Positions 47,288 to 57,589 of a stretch of DNA of 64,000 bases are shown here, one piece after another. Under the pieces are notes generated by a model. That model was not told the origin of the DNA. It saw only the letters and a list, made by a program, of their open reading frames with translations, and searched no databases. Position 1 is the stretch's first letter, and every line of letters begins with the position of its first letter. The position numbers and the translations under genes are program-made. Source of the DNA: Thermodesulfovibrionales bacterium (lineage in GTDB: Bacteria > Nitrospirota > Thermodesulfovibrionia > Thermodesulfovibrionales > SM23-35); assembly GCA_031082155.1 (NCBI GenBank), contig JAVHLL010000009.1:1-64000 (forward strand), given 5' to 3'.

Positions 47288-48232
47288 ATGCAGGAAACCC
47301 CTGAACTATATGATGTTCTTATCATAGGCGGAGGCCCTGCGGGCCTTACTGCCGGTCAGTATGCATCGAGGGCCAAATTGAAGACAATTATCCTCGATAA
47401 ATCACCAACAGCAGGCGCGCTTGCCTATTCCAGCAAGATAGAAAACTATCCGGGGCTTACCCATCCCCTACCCGGGAAAGAATTACTTGATATCATGAGA
47501 AATCAGGCCACAGGATTCGGAGCTGAGTATGTAGAAACTCAGGTAGTGGGAGTGAATGTCGCCGAGGATAGAAAGGAAGTTATTACCATGGACAGAGCAT
47601 ACAGCGGAAAAACATTGATAATAGCTACCGGTTCCATGGGCAGAAAACCGACGATTCAAGGTGAAGGAGAGTTCCTCGGAAAGGGAGTAAGCTATTGTGC
47701 TATTTGCGATGCAGCTTTTTATCGGGGATTGAAAGTATGTGTAATTGGAAATTCTGAAGAAGCGGTAAAAGAAGCAAAGGTACTTACACGCTTTGCCGAG
47801 ACAGTGTATCTTATTTCCCCTACCCCCAAAATTCATGGTGACGAGGCTTCACTGGACGAGCCGGGATTGAAAGTATTGTTGGGATATACCGTGACTTCCA
47901 TTGAAGGGAGCGGGCTTGTTGAAAGGATAAGAATGCGCGATCCTGAAAATAAAGAGACCGAGCTTGAGCTTGCCGGGGTCTTCGTATATCTGCACGGGAA
48001 TAAACCTGTAGTGGATTTCCTTTTTGGAGCAGTTGAGACGCAAGAGGATGGATGCATTCCCGTACATTCTATGATGGAGACGTCAATGCCCGGAGTTTTC
48101 GCAGCAGGCGACGTCACTTGTACAGAAGTGAGACAGGTGGTGGTGGCTGCGTCGCAGGGTTGTCTCGCTGCACTCTCGGCAGAGAAGTATATTTTCAAGA
48201 GAAAGAAATTGAAGAGCGACTGGGCAAAATAA
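47288..48232 (+). CDS. Thioredoxin-reductase-like flavoprotein without a clear NADPH site
   Basis: The 314-residue protein has the FAD motif IIGGGPAGLTAGQYASRA, the redox pair in YCAICDAAFYRG and the C-terminal GVFAAGDVT. In the second nucleotide domain the normal GxGxxA is replaced by VIGNSEEAVKEA and the HRRxxxR arginines by ISPTPKIHG. So it may not use NADPH; ferredoxin-dependent thioredoxin-reductase-like proteins show similar changes. GGAGGAG precedes the ATG. It lies directly after parB. Confidence 0.85.
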   Translation: MQETPELYDVLIIGGGPAGLTAGQYASRAKLKTIILDKSPTAGALAYSSKIENYPGLTHPLPGKELLDIMRNQATGFGAEYVETQVVGVNVAEDRKEVITMDRAYSGKTLIIATGSMGRKPTIQGEGEFLGKGVSYCAICDAAFYRGLKVCVIGNSEEAVKEAKVLTRFAETVYLISPTPKIHGDEASLDEPGLKVLLGYTVTSIEGSGLVERIRMRDPENKETELELAGVFVYLHGNKPVVDFLFGAVETQEDGCIPVHSMMETSMPGVFAAGDVTCTEVRQVVVAASQGCLAALSAEKYIFKRKKLKSDWAK

Positions 48233-48235
48233 TTG

Positions 48236-48970
48236 CTACTTTGCTTTGCTCAGAAGGGCAATTAATTCCGCTGCGTTTTTCGGGGCGTACCCGAGGACAT
48301 CGTTATTGAAATACACAAAGACATCCCGCTTTTTTTTCAGATGGGTCCTTATGAATTTCACATCTTCCCTGAGGGATTCGGGAGGATAGTCTGTTGCATA
48401 ACTCCCTTCCTGGCCGTGTTTCCTCATATAAATGAAATCAGACGTTACGGGAAGTTTCTTGAGAAACTCCGGATGGTCTGCAATGCAGAGCCCTGCGTTT
48501 TCCTTTTCGAGCACAGTATAAACTTTTTTATTCATCCATGTCTTGCTCCTGAATTCAAAGGCGTTCCTCGTGTTGTACGGTTTCAGTATCTCGAGAAATT
48601 CTTGCATACGATTCAGGTCGGCATTGAAGGTCGGCGGGAGTTGCCAGAGGATAATTCCCAGCTTTTCTTTCAGAACAGCAGCCCTTGAAAAAAATGCCTC
48701 AATAGGCTCTGCACAATCTTTTAGTTTCTTTACATGGGTGATGAACCTGCTTGCCTTCAGGGAGAAGACGAAATCATCAGGTGTTGCGGCATACCACTTG
48801 GCGAAAGTTTCCCTTTCCGGAAGACGATAAAAGGTAACGTTCAGCTCAACTGTGGAAAAGCGTCTGCAGTAATATTCAATCCAATGGTTTTTTGGGAGGT
48901 CGTCGGGATAGAAACTCCCCCTCCAATGATCATAGAGAAAACCGCTGCACCCAATCCTTAAGTAGGCCAC
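48236..48970 (-). CDS. DUF72-family TIM-barrel protein
   Basis: The 244-residue protein begins RIGCSGFLYDHWRGSFYPDDLP and contains FSLKASRFITH, LWQLPPTF, AFEFRSKTW and VYFNNDVLGYAPKNA, all DUF72 (YecE-like) signatures. The family is a TIM-barrel with a conserved pocket of unproven activity; an old link to nucleotide or sulfur chemistry is unconfirmed. It is convergent with the thioredoxin-reductase-like gene (three-base gap) and downstream of rel. Confidence 0.93.
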   Translation of the reverse strand: MAYLRIGCSGFLYDHWRGSFYPDDLPKNHWIEYYCRRFSTVELNVTFYRLPERETFAKWYAATPDDFVFSLKASRFITHVKKLKDCAEPIEAFFSRAAVLKEKLGIILWQLPPTFNADLNRMQEFLEILKPYNTRNAFEFRSKTWMNKKVYTVLEKENAGLCIADHPEFLKKLPVTSDFIYMRKHGQEGSYATDYPPESLREDVKFIRTHLKKKRDVFVYFNNDVLGYAPKNAAELIALLSKAK

Positions 48971-49010
48971 TGTATACTATTATATCATAAGGAAGAGGCA
49001 AGCGGGTGTG

Positions 49011-51137
49011 TTACCTCATAATCCTGAGAACCCCTTCAAGTTGGGCAATTTTTTGTGTGAGCGCAGCAAGCTGCTTCTTATCCCTGACATCGAGGATGAA
49101 GGTGATATGAGCTTTTTTATCTTCTGTAGTGCTTGCTTTCAGCTGGCTGATATTCACTTCTACCGACGATATGAGAGCGCTGAGGCTCGCAATCATGCCG
49201 GGCTTGTCAATAGTTTCAAGGAATAACTTTACCGGTGTGGTAATATCGCCCTCTACTTTCCATTCAACATCAACAATCCGGGCGTCATCGACTGCTGTTT
49301 TATCCAGATTCGGACAGTCCTTTCGATGGATCGTCACGCCCCTCCCCCGTGTTACAAATCCGATCAGCGGATCTCCCGGTATCGGAAAGCAGCATTTGGC
49401 GGTATGGTACAACACGTTGTCCACTCCTTTTATGGTGATTCCCTTATGCTCTTTCGGCGGTTTTACCGTCTTCGGGACAGGGACCTCATCAACCGGTTTT
49501 TCCGGCAATAATTTATTGACAAATTGATGTGCAGACAATTTGCCATGACCAATAAATGCATGGAGATCTTCCAGTGTCTGGATATTGAAAAATTTCAGGA
49601 CCTTTTCCATCTCCTCCGATTTCAGCACTGACTGACTGAGATCATGTCTTCTCAGTTCACTCTCGAGCAGTTTCTGCCCGAGTTCGATGCTCTGTTTCCG
49701 TTCCTCTGCTTTAATCCATTGTTTTATCCTGTTTTTTGCCCGCTGGGTTACGACGAATTTCAGCCAGTCCCTGCTTGGGCTCTGCGCAGGTGATGTCATA
49801 ATCTCTACGGTATCGCCATTCCTCAAAGTGTACCTCAGGGGCATGATTTTCCCATTGACCTTCGCACCGACACAACGATTGCCTACCTGGGTATGCACGC
49901 TGTACGCAAAATCTACAGGGGTTGATCCCACGGGCATTTCCTTTATCTCACCCATTGGGGTAAAAATATAGATAACATCGGGGACAACCTCGCCTTTGAC
50001 CGCATCGAGAAAATCTTTTGCATCCTTCAGTTCTTTCTGGGCCTGCATCAACTCCCTGAACCATGAAATATAGCGGTCGCTTTTTTCATCTATCCTGCTT
50101 TTTTCCTTGTATTTCCAGTGAGAGGCAATACCATGCTCTGCAATCATATGCATTTCCAGGGTCCTTATCTGAAATTCTACCCGTTCGCCCTTTGGCCCTA
50201 TGACAGTGGTATGGAGGGACTGGTACATATTCGATTTTGGAACGCCGATATAGTCTTTAAACCTGCCGGGCACAGGGGACCAGAGGGAATGGATAAGACC
50301 GAGGATTGCGTAACAGTTTGCTTTTGTATCCGTGATTATCCTCAAGCCGAGAACGTCGTGGACCTGTTCGAAGGTAATTCTCTGCGCCAGCATTTTCTGA
50401 TAGATTCCATAGTAATGTTTTATCCTCCATGAAACATCCCCGGGAATATGCTCTTCTTCCAGTTTGCGTTTGAATATTCCTGTCACATCCCGCAGGTATG
50501 CTTCCTGTTCTTCTTTTCTTGTGGCGACCTTTCTTTCGAGGTCATTATAAAGATCGGGCATGAGGGCCTTGAAACTGAGATCCTCAAATTCGGTCCGCAA
50601 CCAGCCGATACCGAGCCTGTTGGCTATCGGCGCATAAATCTCGAGGGTTTCTGTCGCGATCCGCAGTCTCTTGTTTTCCGAAAGATGATGCAGCGTGCGC
50701 ATATTATGAAGCCTGTCAGCGAATTTTATCAAAACGACCCGGATATCCTCTGCCATGGCGAGGATCATCTTTCGGAAGTTCTCGGCCTGAGCCTCCTCCC
50801 GTGTAGTGAATTCCATACGGGAGATCTTGGTCAGAGATTCGACGAGAAATGCGATTTCCTGTCCGAACATATTCCGAATATTTTCAACGGAAGCTTCTGT
50901 ATCTTCTATTGTGTCATGGAGAAGACCGGCGGCAATAGTTGTTATGTCCATTTTCATATCGGCAAGGATAGATGCAACAGCCAGGGGATGTTCTATATAC
51001 GGCGAGCCTTCTGCCCTTTGCTGGGTACCATGTGCTTCTCTTGAAAAGGCATATGCGCGTTTTAATACAGAAACCTCAGCGTCAGGGGTATAGGCCAGGA
51101 TTTTCTCGATTAGGGATTCAATGGTGTAGTCGGTCAT
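49011..51137 (-). CDS. rel: Bifunctional (p)ppGpp synthetase/hydrolase Rel/SpoT
   Basis: This stringent-response enzyme makes and degrades (p)ppGpp. The 708-residue protein has the HD hydrolase domain (HDTIEDT near 72, RLHNMRTL near 142), the synthetase domain with PKSNMYQSLHTTVIGPKG, shortened here to YQSLHTTVIGP near 300, TGS (about 390-450), a helical and zinc-finger region, and the C-terminal ACT domain (about 635-708). It is probably the only long Rel enzyme here and both catalytic sites look intact. Confidence 0.96.
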   Translation of the reverse strand: MTDYTIESLIEKILAYTPDAEVSVLKRAYAFSREAHGTQQRAEGSPYIEHPLAVASILADMKMDITTIAAGLLHDTIEDTEASVENIRNMFGQEIAFLVESLTKISRMEFTTREEAQAENFRKMILAMAEDIRVVLIKFADRLHNMRTLHHLSENKRLRIATETLEIYAPIANRLGIGWLRTEFEDLSFKALMPDLYNDLERKVATRKEEQEAYLRDVTGIFKRKLEEEHIPGDVSWRIKHYYGIYQKMLAQRITFEQVHDVLGLRIITDTKANCYAILGLIHSLWSPVPGRFKDYIGVPKSNMYQSLHTTVIGPKGERVEFQIRTLEMHMIAEHGIASHWKYKEKSRIDEKSDRYISWFRELMQAQKELKDAKDFLDAVKGEVVPDVIYIFTPMGEIKEMPVGSTPVDFAYSVHTQVGNRCVGAKVNGKIMPLRYTLRNGDTVEIMTSPAQSPSRDWLKFVVTQRAKNRIKQWIKAEERKQSIELGQKLLESELRRHDLSQSVLKSEEMEKVLKFFNIQTLEDLHAFIGHGKLSAHQFVNKLLPEKPVDEVPVPKTVKPPKEHKGITIKGVDNVLYHTAKCCFPIPGDPLIGFVTRGRGVTIHRKDCPNLDKTAVDDARIVDVEWKVEGDITTPVKLFLETIDKPGMIASLSALISSVEVNISQLKASTTEDKKAHITFILDVRDKKQLAALTQKIAQLEGVLRIMR

Positions 51138-51200
51138 ATTTGTTTATTATACAACGGCAAGGTTTGATAGATGATATGAATTGGGAAGAGGTGCGGTGAA

Positions 51201-52973
51201 TCAGGTGCTCGGTCGCACTGCCTTGAGATGAAGCTGGAGGTTTGTATTTCCTTCCCATACATTGACACACGGGGTAAAAACGATATCAACCGCGGGTGAG
51301 GTTCCAATCTTCTGATAAATCGGGGCCATATGAAACCCTATCGCGTCAAGAGAGCGGTTTTTCTGTCTGAGCTTCATCTTGAGATGCAGATCCTTCACAA
51401 CCTTTGGATATAGAACTTCGAGTTTTTTTGAGCCCAGAAGAGGTTCGGGGTTCCCGCATCCAAAGGGTTCAATCATATCAAATTCTCTGGCGAGGTCGAA
51501 CGTTATATCAGCAAGATCTACCGTGGCGTCTATCTCGAGTACAGGAACTAAATCTTCAGGAGAGAGCCTTTCTTCTGCTATACTGTTCATACACTCCTCA
51601 AAAGAGTGAATGTCACTGACATTCACTTCCAGCCCCGCAGCCTGCCGATGACCGCCAAAATCCCTTAAGTATTTCGTACATTGCGTGAGAGCCCGATAAA
51701 TATTAAAAGGAGGAATGCTCCGCGCTGAACCCCGCGCAACAGTTCCCTCTCTCGAAAGAATAAACGTCGGACGATACAATGCTTCTGCAATCCTCGATGC
51801 GACTATGCCGATGACACCCTTATGCCATCCTTCAGAAGAAAGGACGATTACAGAACGTACCCCTTTGTCTGCGAGCTGACGCATTGCTTCCTGGTAGACC
51901 ACCTCCTCGATCTGCTGCCTCTCGGTATTGCATCTGTCCAGCCAGGAAGAGAGATCAACGGCTTCATCTTCTGAATCGGTGAGCAATAACCTGACGACAT
52001 TCTCTGCGTTCGAAATCCTTCCGGCTGCGTTTATCCGCGGGATCAGAGTGAAAAGGAGATGACCTGTCTTCAATGTTTTCCCCTCAATCCCTGCAACTTG
52101 TTTCAATGCCCGTATCCCGGGACGGCAATTATTTTGCAGTAACTTTAGACCTTCTTTCACAAGAAGTCTGTTTTCACCCCATAGCGGTACAATGTCTCCC
52201 ATTGTGCCGAGGGTCGCGAGATCCAGCAAGTCGTGAACCCGGTTCTTGTCTGCTGCTGATAGAGCCTGAGCAAGTTTAAACGCAATCCCGGCGCCTGACA
52301 GCGTAGAAAGTTCAGAGTTAGGGTCTGAGATTTTCGGATTGATTATAACGTCTGCATCAGGAAGCAGCAGAGAGCTTTGAGCAGAGAGAAAAGAGACAGA
52401 GTGCTGTTCTTTGATCTGTGATATTGGTTGCTCTATGCTCTTTGCTCCGGACTTCCCTCTTTTCATGGGTTCATGGTGGTCAGTGATGATAAGGTCTATC
52501 CCTTTTTCTCTGCAAAGGGCCGCTGCATCGAACGAAGTGATGCCGCAATCAACGGTCACGATAAGGGATGCACCGACTTTCCTTGCAAACTCAACCGCAT
52601 GGGGTTTGAATCCATAGCCGTGTTCCATCCTGTCAGGTATGAAATAGCGGCAATCTACGCCGGACTGTTGAAGTACCTTGAGGGTTATTGCCGTTGCAGA
52701 TATCCCGTCAACATCGTAATCACCATGAATAAGGACCCGTTCACCCCTGTGCGCAGCCGTCCGGATCCTCTCCACAGCACCTTCCATTCCTTTGATGAGA
52801 AAAGGGTCGGACAGGCACGAAACTTGGGGATTGAGGAACGAGTGTATCGCTTCAGGCGTCTTAATGCCACGGTTTACCAGTATCTGAGCAAGAACCGGAG
52901 ATATGGAGGAGACGCTTGACAGGTAGGCTATGTATTCCTGGTTCGTTTTATTTACAACCCAGCGACGGTGCAT
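51201..52973 (-). CDS. recJ: Single-strand-specific 5'-3' exonuclease RecJ
   Basis: RecJ digests single-stranded DNA in recombination and mismatch repair. The 590-residue protein has the DHH-family motifs: GDYDVDGISATA (near 82), VDCGIT, DHHEP (near 160), the DHHA1 domain with GIVASRIAEALYRPT and GSARSIPPFN, and the C-terminal OB fold. The stretch between residues about 165 and 200 is a serine-rich insertion. The start at 52973 lacks a strong ribosome site. It lies between rel and secF. Confidence 0.94.
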   Translation of the reverse strand: MHRRWVVNKTNQEYIAYLSSVSSISPVLAQILVNRGIKTPEAIHSFLNPQVSCLSDPFLIKGMEGAVERIRTAAHRGERVLIHGDYDVDGISATAITLKVLQQSGVDCRYFIPDRMEHGYGFKPHAVEFARKVGASLIVTVDCGITSFDAAALCREKGIDLIITDHHEPMKRGKSGAKSIEQPISQIKEQHSVSFLSAQSSLLLPDADVIINPKISDPNSELSTLSGAGIAFKLAQALSAADKNRVHDLLDLATLGTMGDIVPLWGENRLLVKEGLKLLQNNCRPGIRALKQVAGIEGKTLKTGHLLFTLIPRINAAGRISNAENVVRLLLTDSEDEAVDLSSWLDRCNTERQQIEEVVYQEAMRQLADKGVRSVIVLSSEGWHKGVIGIVASRIAEALYRPTFILSREGTVARGSARSIPPFNIYRALTQCTKYLRDFGGHRQAAGLEVNVSDIHSFEECMNSIAEERLSPEDLVPVLEIDATVDLADITFDLAREFDMIEPFGCGNPEPLLGSKKLEVLYPKVVKDLHLKMKLRQKNRSLDAIGFHMAPIYQKIGTSPAVDIVFTPCVNVWEGNTNLQLHLKAVRPST

Positions 52974-53095
52974 CTAAAGACCGTAAAGGGGAAAGCGTAA
53001 GTCATGGAAAAAGAATGGGTGACGGCGCATGGGCAGGAAGATGAATGTCTTTCCCGGGTACGTTATGCCGGACACGTTACGCCTTGCGCATTTTG

Positions 53096-54007
53096 TTATT
53101 TTTTCGCAAAAGGTCTTGCCCCTCCCCACAGGAGAACGACCGGGCTTGCAACGAATATGGAAGAATATGTTCCGATAATAACCCCAATGATCATGGCAAG
53201 GGAAAAATCGTGGAGGACTTCTCCGCCGAAGAAGAAAAGCGCAAGTGAAGAAAGAAGGACCGTCAGCGAGGTAACGATCGTCCGGGACAGCACCTCGTTT
53301 ATGCTGCTGTTCATGACTGTTTCGACACGGTCCTTTTGTCTCATTTTCAGATTCTCCCGTATTCTGTCAAACACAACAACAGTGTCGGTCAGAGAATATC
53401 CGGCGATGGTGAGAAGGGCTGTGATGAGGATAAGATTGATTTCCTTCCCCATAAGGAAAAACAGGCCGAGAACTGCAAGGACGTCATGAAATGTCGCAAC
53501 AGTGGCCCCAACGCCGAATTTAAACTGAAATCTGAAGGCCACATAGATAAGAATCCCGATAACTGCCATTGCAACAGCCTGTGCTGCATCCATCCTTAAT
53601 CTGCTGCCGACTTTCGGCCCGATAACCGTCGTTGAATCTACCACATAGCGGTTGTCCGGAAATTTCTGGCTGAGAATGGTAGTAATGGTGTCTGACACCT
53701 GGCCGAGTTCCTGTTCAGTCTGTTTCACCCGGATCAGGATTTTGTTGACAGTCGGAAGATCCTGGAGGTCAAAGTCCCTGAGGCCGCTACTTTCAAGTGC
53801 TCCCCTCACATCATGGAGCGCAACAGGTTTTTCAAATTTGAATTGGATCGCTGTCCCTCCGGCGAAATCTATCCCAAGATTTGCACGTCCGGCTGCTATC
53901 TGGACAATTGCAATAATACCAATAACCGAGAAAATGCCGGAAACGACAAACGCTATATATTTCTTGCCCAGGAAATTTATATTCGGGTTTTTAATCAGCT
54001 CAATCAT
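53096..54007 (-). CDS. secF: Protein translocase subunit SecF
   Basis: SecF works with SecD to pull secreted proteins across the membrane using proton flow. The 303-residue protein has six membrane helices, a first periplasmic domain and the RND-type signature in NLGIDFAGGTAIQF and TDTVVVFDRIREN. It follows secD with a 22-base gap and precedes recJ. Confidence 0.96.
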   Translation of the reverse strand: MIELIKNPNINFLGKKYIAFVVSGIFSVIGIIAIVQIAAGRANLGIDFAGGTAIQFKFEKPVALHDVRGALESSGLRDFDLQDLPTVNKILIRVKQTEQELGQVSDTITTILSQKFPDNRYVVDSTTVIGPKVGSRLRMDAAQAVAMAVIGILIYVAFRFQFKFGVGATVATFHDVLAVLGLFFLMGKEINLILITALLTIAGYSLTDTVVVFDRIRENLKMRQKDRVETVMNSSINEVLSRTIVTSLTVLLSSLALFFFGGEVLHDFSLAMIIGVIIGTYSSIFVASPVVLLWGGARPFAKK

Positions 54008-54029
54008 GCGTTCTCCTTACAGGTATTGA

Positions 54030-55652
54030 TCAAATACTCAGCTTTTTGATTTCACGCCTGCTGTTTATTATGTCAAAAATTGATTTTGTCCCCACAAGTG
54101 CGGTGAAAAGATTAATCGCAACGCCGAGACTGAGTGTTACGGCAAACCCTTTTATTGGACCCGTTCCGAACTGGAAGAGTACGGCAGCCGTTATCAGTGT
54201 GGTGACATGAGAGTCAAAGATGGTCCAGAAGGCCTTGTCATATCCGGAATCAATTGCTGCCCTGGGTGTTTTGCCAGCCCGTAACTCATCCCTCATCCTC
54301 TCGAACATCAGCACATTGGAATCAACCGCCATGCCGATTGCGAGAATGATGCCGGCAATACCGGGGAGGGTGAGGGTTGCATTTAAGGATGCCATGGCGC
54401 CGAGCAGGAGGACGATGTTCAGGAACAGGGCAAAATCGGCAATGACACCGGAAAGCCTGTAATAAAGGACCATAAAAATAACAACCGCGATGGTGCCTAT
54501 AATGCCTGCCAGCTTGCCCGCCTCTATAGAGTCCCTTCCGAGAGAAGGGCCGACGGTAACATTCTGAAGCATCTTCATGGGTGCGGGCAGGGCGCCTGCC
54601 CTGAGCACGATGCTCAGGTCTTTTGCCTCATCCATTGTGAAATTCCCGGTTATCTGTGCGTTCCCTCCGGCGATTTTTTCCTGGATAACAGGTGCAGAGT
54701 ATACTGTGTTATCGAGAATGATCGCAAGCCTCTTTTTCACGTTTGCACCGGTGACTTCCTCAAAAAGTTTTGCCCCTGCGGTGTTAAATGCGATAGAGAC
54801 ATAGGGTTCGCTGAACTGTGTGTCGATATTCACCTTGGCATCGCTCAGAAGGTCGCCGGTAATGACTGCCTGTTTCTTGAGCAGGATCGGCAGCTTGTGC
54901 ACCGCGCCAGTTTCCTTGTTGACCTTCTTCTCAAAGAGAATCTCGCCTCCTTCAGGGATCCTGTCGGCAACCTGTCTTATAAGCGCCTCTTCTTCTCCGG
55001 GTAATACTGAGGCAGGCAGTTCCGCAGCAATATTCGCCTCGTCATCCACGAGTTTAAACTCAAGCTGTGCAGTTCTCCCTATCAGGTCTATGGCGCGTTT
55101 AGGGTCCTTTACTCCGGGCAGCTGAACAACAATCTCATTTTCACCCTGTCTGTGAATGGTGGGTTCCGAGACCCCGAACTGGTCGATCCTGTTGCGGATC
55201 GTTTCCAGGGCCTGGTCAGCAGAACTGTCTTTAATGAGGGTTGCTTCTTTCTCAGAGATCCGGTATGCCAGTTTACTGCCGGTTTCGGCTATTACGAGGT
55301 TCGGATAATTGTCCTCCACCACCTTGCGAACCTCATTGGTTGCAGGGCTTACCGTAATATCCAGACCGTTTACTGCAACTTGACCTGCCACTTTTTTCTT
55401 TTCGAGGAGTTCTCTCAGTCTCGATGCGTATCTCTCGGTGGTTATAGTGACAGCTTTATCCCCTTCGACCTCAAAAACAAGATGGAGGCCTCCTTGGAGG
55501 TCAAGTCCCAATACGATGCCCTTGTTCGGCATGCTTTTCTGCCACCATTCTGGCATATACTCGAAAACAGGGGTATTGGGAAGAAAGAAGACGACTGCAA
55601 GAACTACGGTTATGCTGATGAGGATTAATTTCCAGAGAACCTTTTTCTTCAT
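54030..55652 (-). CDS. secD: Protein translocase subunit SecD
   Basis: The 540-residue protein has the SecD layout: N-terminal membrane helix, [14 protein letters not shown], the large periplasmic P1 domain with [18 protein letters not shown] (shortened [10 protein letters not shown]), and five C-terminal helices with [19 protein letters not shown] (core [13 protein letters not shown]). It is part of the yajC-secD-secF operon (13-base gap to yajC). Confidence 0.97.
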   Translation of the reverse strand: MKKKVLWKLILISITVVLAVVFFLPNTPVFEYMPEWWQKSMPNKGIVLGLDLQGGLHLVFEVEGDKAVTITTERYASRLRELLEKKKVAGQVAVNGLDITVSPATNEVRKVVEDNYPNLVIAETGSKLAYRISEKEATLIKDSSADQALETIRNRIDQFGVSEPTIHRQGENEIVVQLPGVKDPKRAIDLIGRTAQLEFKLVDDEANIAAELPASVLPGEEEALIRQVADRIPEGGEILFEKKVNKETGAVHKLPILLKKQAVITGDLLSDAKVNIDTQFSEPYVSIAFNTAGAKLFEEVTGANVKKRLAIILDNTVYSAPVIQEKIAGGNAQITGNFTMDEAKDLSIVLRAGALPAPMKMLQNVTVGPSLGRDSIEAGKLAGIIGTIAVVIFMVLYYRLSGVIADFALFLNIVLLLGAMASLNATLTLPGIAGIILAIGMAVDSNVLMFERMRDELRAGKTPRAAIDSGYDKAFWTIFDSHVTTLITAAVLFQFGTGPIKGFAVTLSLGVAINLFTALVGTKSIFDIINSRREIKKLSI

Positions 55653-55664
55653 TCGTCCCCCGTC

Positions 55665-56018
55665 TTATTCCTCGTCAGAGGTGGCTCTCAATGCTGCAAT
55701 GTATGCTTTGCCAAATTTCACCTTTACGTTTTCGGCAATCTTCACGGTGATGGTATTGGTACCGACCGCCTCGATCATTCCGTACACGCCGCCTGAGGTG
55801 ATAATCTTGTCGCCTTTTTTGAGGTTGTCTATCATCAGTTTGTGTTCTTTTGCTTTCTTCTGCTGGGGCCTTATAAGAAGGAAATAGAAGACTACGAAAA
55901 TGAGGATAAGAGGGAGAAGGCTCGTTAACAGTCCTGCAGGACCTCCCTGCTGCGTGCCTCCGCCTTGCGGGGGGGCCATGGCATATGCTACATCTATAAT
56001 ATTCAAGAGAAACATCAT
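55665..56018 (-). CDS. yajC: Preprotein translocase accessory subunit YajC
   Basis: The 117-residue protein has one membrane helix (about 28-48), the family motif FYFLLIRPQQKKAKEH and the small cytosolic domain GDKIITSGGVYGMIEAV. GGAGGTG stands before two ATG codons (56018 and 56015). It is a member of the SecDF-YajC complex and begins the operon. Confidence 0.95.
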   Translation of the reverse strand: MMFLLNIIDVAYAMAPPQGGGTQQGGPAGLLTSLLPLILIFVVFYFLLIRPQQKKAKEHKLMIDNLKKGDKIITSGGVYGMIEAVGTNTITVKIAENVKVKFGKAYIAALRATSDEE

Positions 56019-56138
56019 ACACCTCCCGGAAAAGTTTTAAATGATACTATACCTTCTTGAACGGTTTTTTATCAAGCCAAATAGATTCCAGACCGGGCGC
56101 GCCCTCCTTATCAAGGAAAGGTGTGGGGAGGTTCTGGC

Positions 56139-56194
56139 AAAGAATTTCCCCAACACCCTCTCTCGCTTCCCCTTGTAAGGGAGGGGAATTCTTT
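56139..56194. repeat. Inverted repeat between yajC and the Mur ligase
   Basis: AAAGAATTTCCCC (56139-56151) can pair with GGGGAATTCTTT (56183-56194) across a 31-base loop. GGTGTGGGG at about 56120-56128 can instead pair with CCCCAACACC (56148-56157), so two alternative folds share the CCCC arm. The pyrimidine-rich loop resembles dispersed intergenic repeats of some genomes. No T-run marks a terminator. Confidence 0.4.
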
Positions 56195-56245
56195 CATCAA
56201 TGACCGCAAATCATCCTACTGTTTGAGTTAGAATAAAGATTACGT

Positions 56246-57589
56246 ATGGCAAAGATATTCTTTTCGGGCATCGGCGGGAGCGGCATGTCGGCCATAGCAT
56301 GTTTTATGGCAGACAAGGGGAATGTTATTGTGGGCTCTGACCGCTCCTTTGACCGTGACCCTGACAATTATCTCTGCAAGGTTTTAAAAGAAAAAGGCGT
56401 AACGATTGTCCCCCAGGACGGCTCTGGTATCGACACGTCTTTTGATTTTGCCGTATTCAGCACCGCGGTCGAGGACGATCAGCCTGAGGCGAGGAAAGCC
56501 GGAAAGGCGGGCATTCCGGTGAAGACGCGTCCTGAATATCTCCGGGAGATCATCGGAACCTATGAGACCATCGCAGTGGGGGGCACCAGCGGAAAATCCA
56601 CTACCGCAGGGATGCTGGCTTTTCTTATGAAACAACTGAATATGGAGCCGAATTTCATCGGGGGTGGAAGGGTGAAGCAATTCAGGGAAGCAGGTGCCCC
56701 TGGAAACTCTCTGGTCGGGAAGTCAGACCTTCTCATTGTAGAAGCCTGTGAATCGGACGGTTCGCTCATTCATTATCAGCCTTCTTTTTCCCTTATCGGC
56801 AATCTCAGCCTTGATCATAATCCGGTTGACGAGACTGCAGCAATGTTCGAGGCCCTTGGCAGGAATACGAATAAACAGGTCATCATAAATGCAGATGACC
56901 GGCACTTAAGCCGGTGTAATTTTGCCAAACCGGTCCGGTTCTCGGTCGATTCCGAATCGGAATACCGTGCGACAGGCATAGACTATAAGTCATTCGACAC
57001 GACCTTTACCCTGCGGGGTGCAGAGTTTCAACTCTCCCTTCCCGGTAAATACAATCTCTATAATGCCGTTGCATGTATTGCCCTGCTCTCTGAACAGGGA
57101 GTTGATCTGAAAAGGATTGCGGACATCATTCCTGATTTTTCGGGAATCGAACGGCGATTCGATGTTCACCTGAACGATGGCACGCATCTTGTCATTGATG
57201 ATTATGCCCATAATCCGCACAAAATAGAATCGTTGATGGGTTGTACCGGGAGAATCCGCACTAAGATCTGTTATATCTTCCAGCCCCATGGCTATGGGCC
57301 GACTCGGCTCATGAAAGCAGGATATGTTGAAACATTCATACGAAATCTCCGCGAAGGAGACCATCTCTTTCTCCTGCCGATTTTTTATGCCGGCGGCACA
57401 TCGGTAAAAGACATTGCAAGTGAAGATCTGGTGCAAGAGATACGCTCAGCAGGGAAATCTGCCGAGGTTCTCCCTGAACGTTCCGCGCTGTTTTCTCGTC
57501 TCGGAGAGTGGAATACCTGCATCGTTTTTGGTGCCCGTGATGAATCTCTTTCGGATTTTGCACGGGAGATTGCCGGAAGACTCATATGA
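56246..57589 (+). CDS. Mur-family ligase (MurC/Mpl-like)
   Basis: The 447-residue protein has the MurC/Mpl-type N-terminal IFFSGIGGSGMSAIACFMAD, the ATP motif VGGTSGKSTTAG, the SLDHNPVDE segment and the C-terminal DDYAHNP. These enzymes join an amino acid or peptide to UDP-MurNAc. It stands alone, outside a dcw cluster, so it may be a peptidoglycan-recycling (Mpl-type) or specialised ligase; GKS replaces the usual GKT. The ATG overlaps none; its stop overlaps the helicase start by four bases. Confidence 0.87.
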   Translation: MAKIFFSGIGGSGMSAIACFMADKGNVIVGSDRSFDRDPDNYLCKVLKEKGVTIVPQDGSGIDTSFDFAVFSTAVEDDQPEARKAGKAGIPVKTRPEYLREIIGTYETIAVGGTSGKSTTAGMLAFLMKQLNMEPNFIGGGRVKQFREAGAPGNSLVGKSDLLIVEACESDGSLIHYQPSFSLIGNLSLDHNPVDETAAMFEALGRNTNKQVIINADDRHLSRCNFAKPVRFSVDSESEYRATGIDYKSFDTTFTLRGAEFQLSLPGKYNLYNAVACIALLSEQGVDLKRIADIIPDFSGIERRFDVHLNDGTHLVIDDYAHNPHKIESLMGCTGRIRTKICYIFQPHGYGPTRLMKAGYVETFIRNLREGDHLFLLPIFYAGGTSVKDIASEDLVQEIRSAGKSAEVLPERSALFSRLGEWNTCIVFGARDESLSDFAREIAGRLI

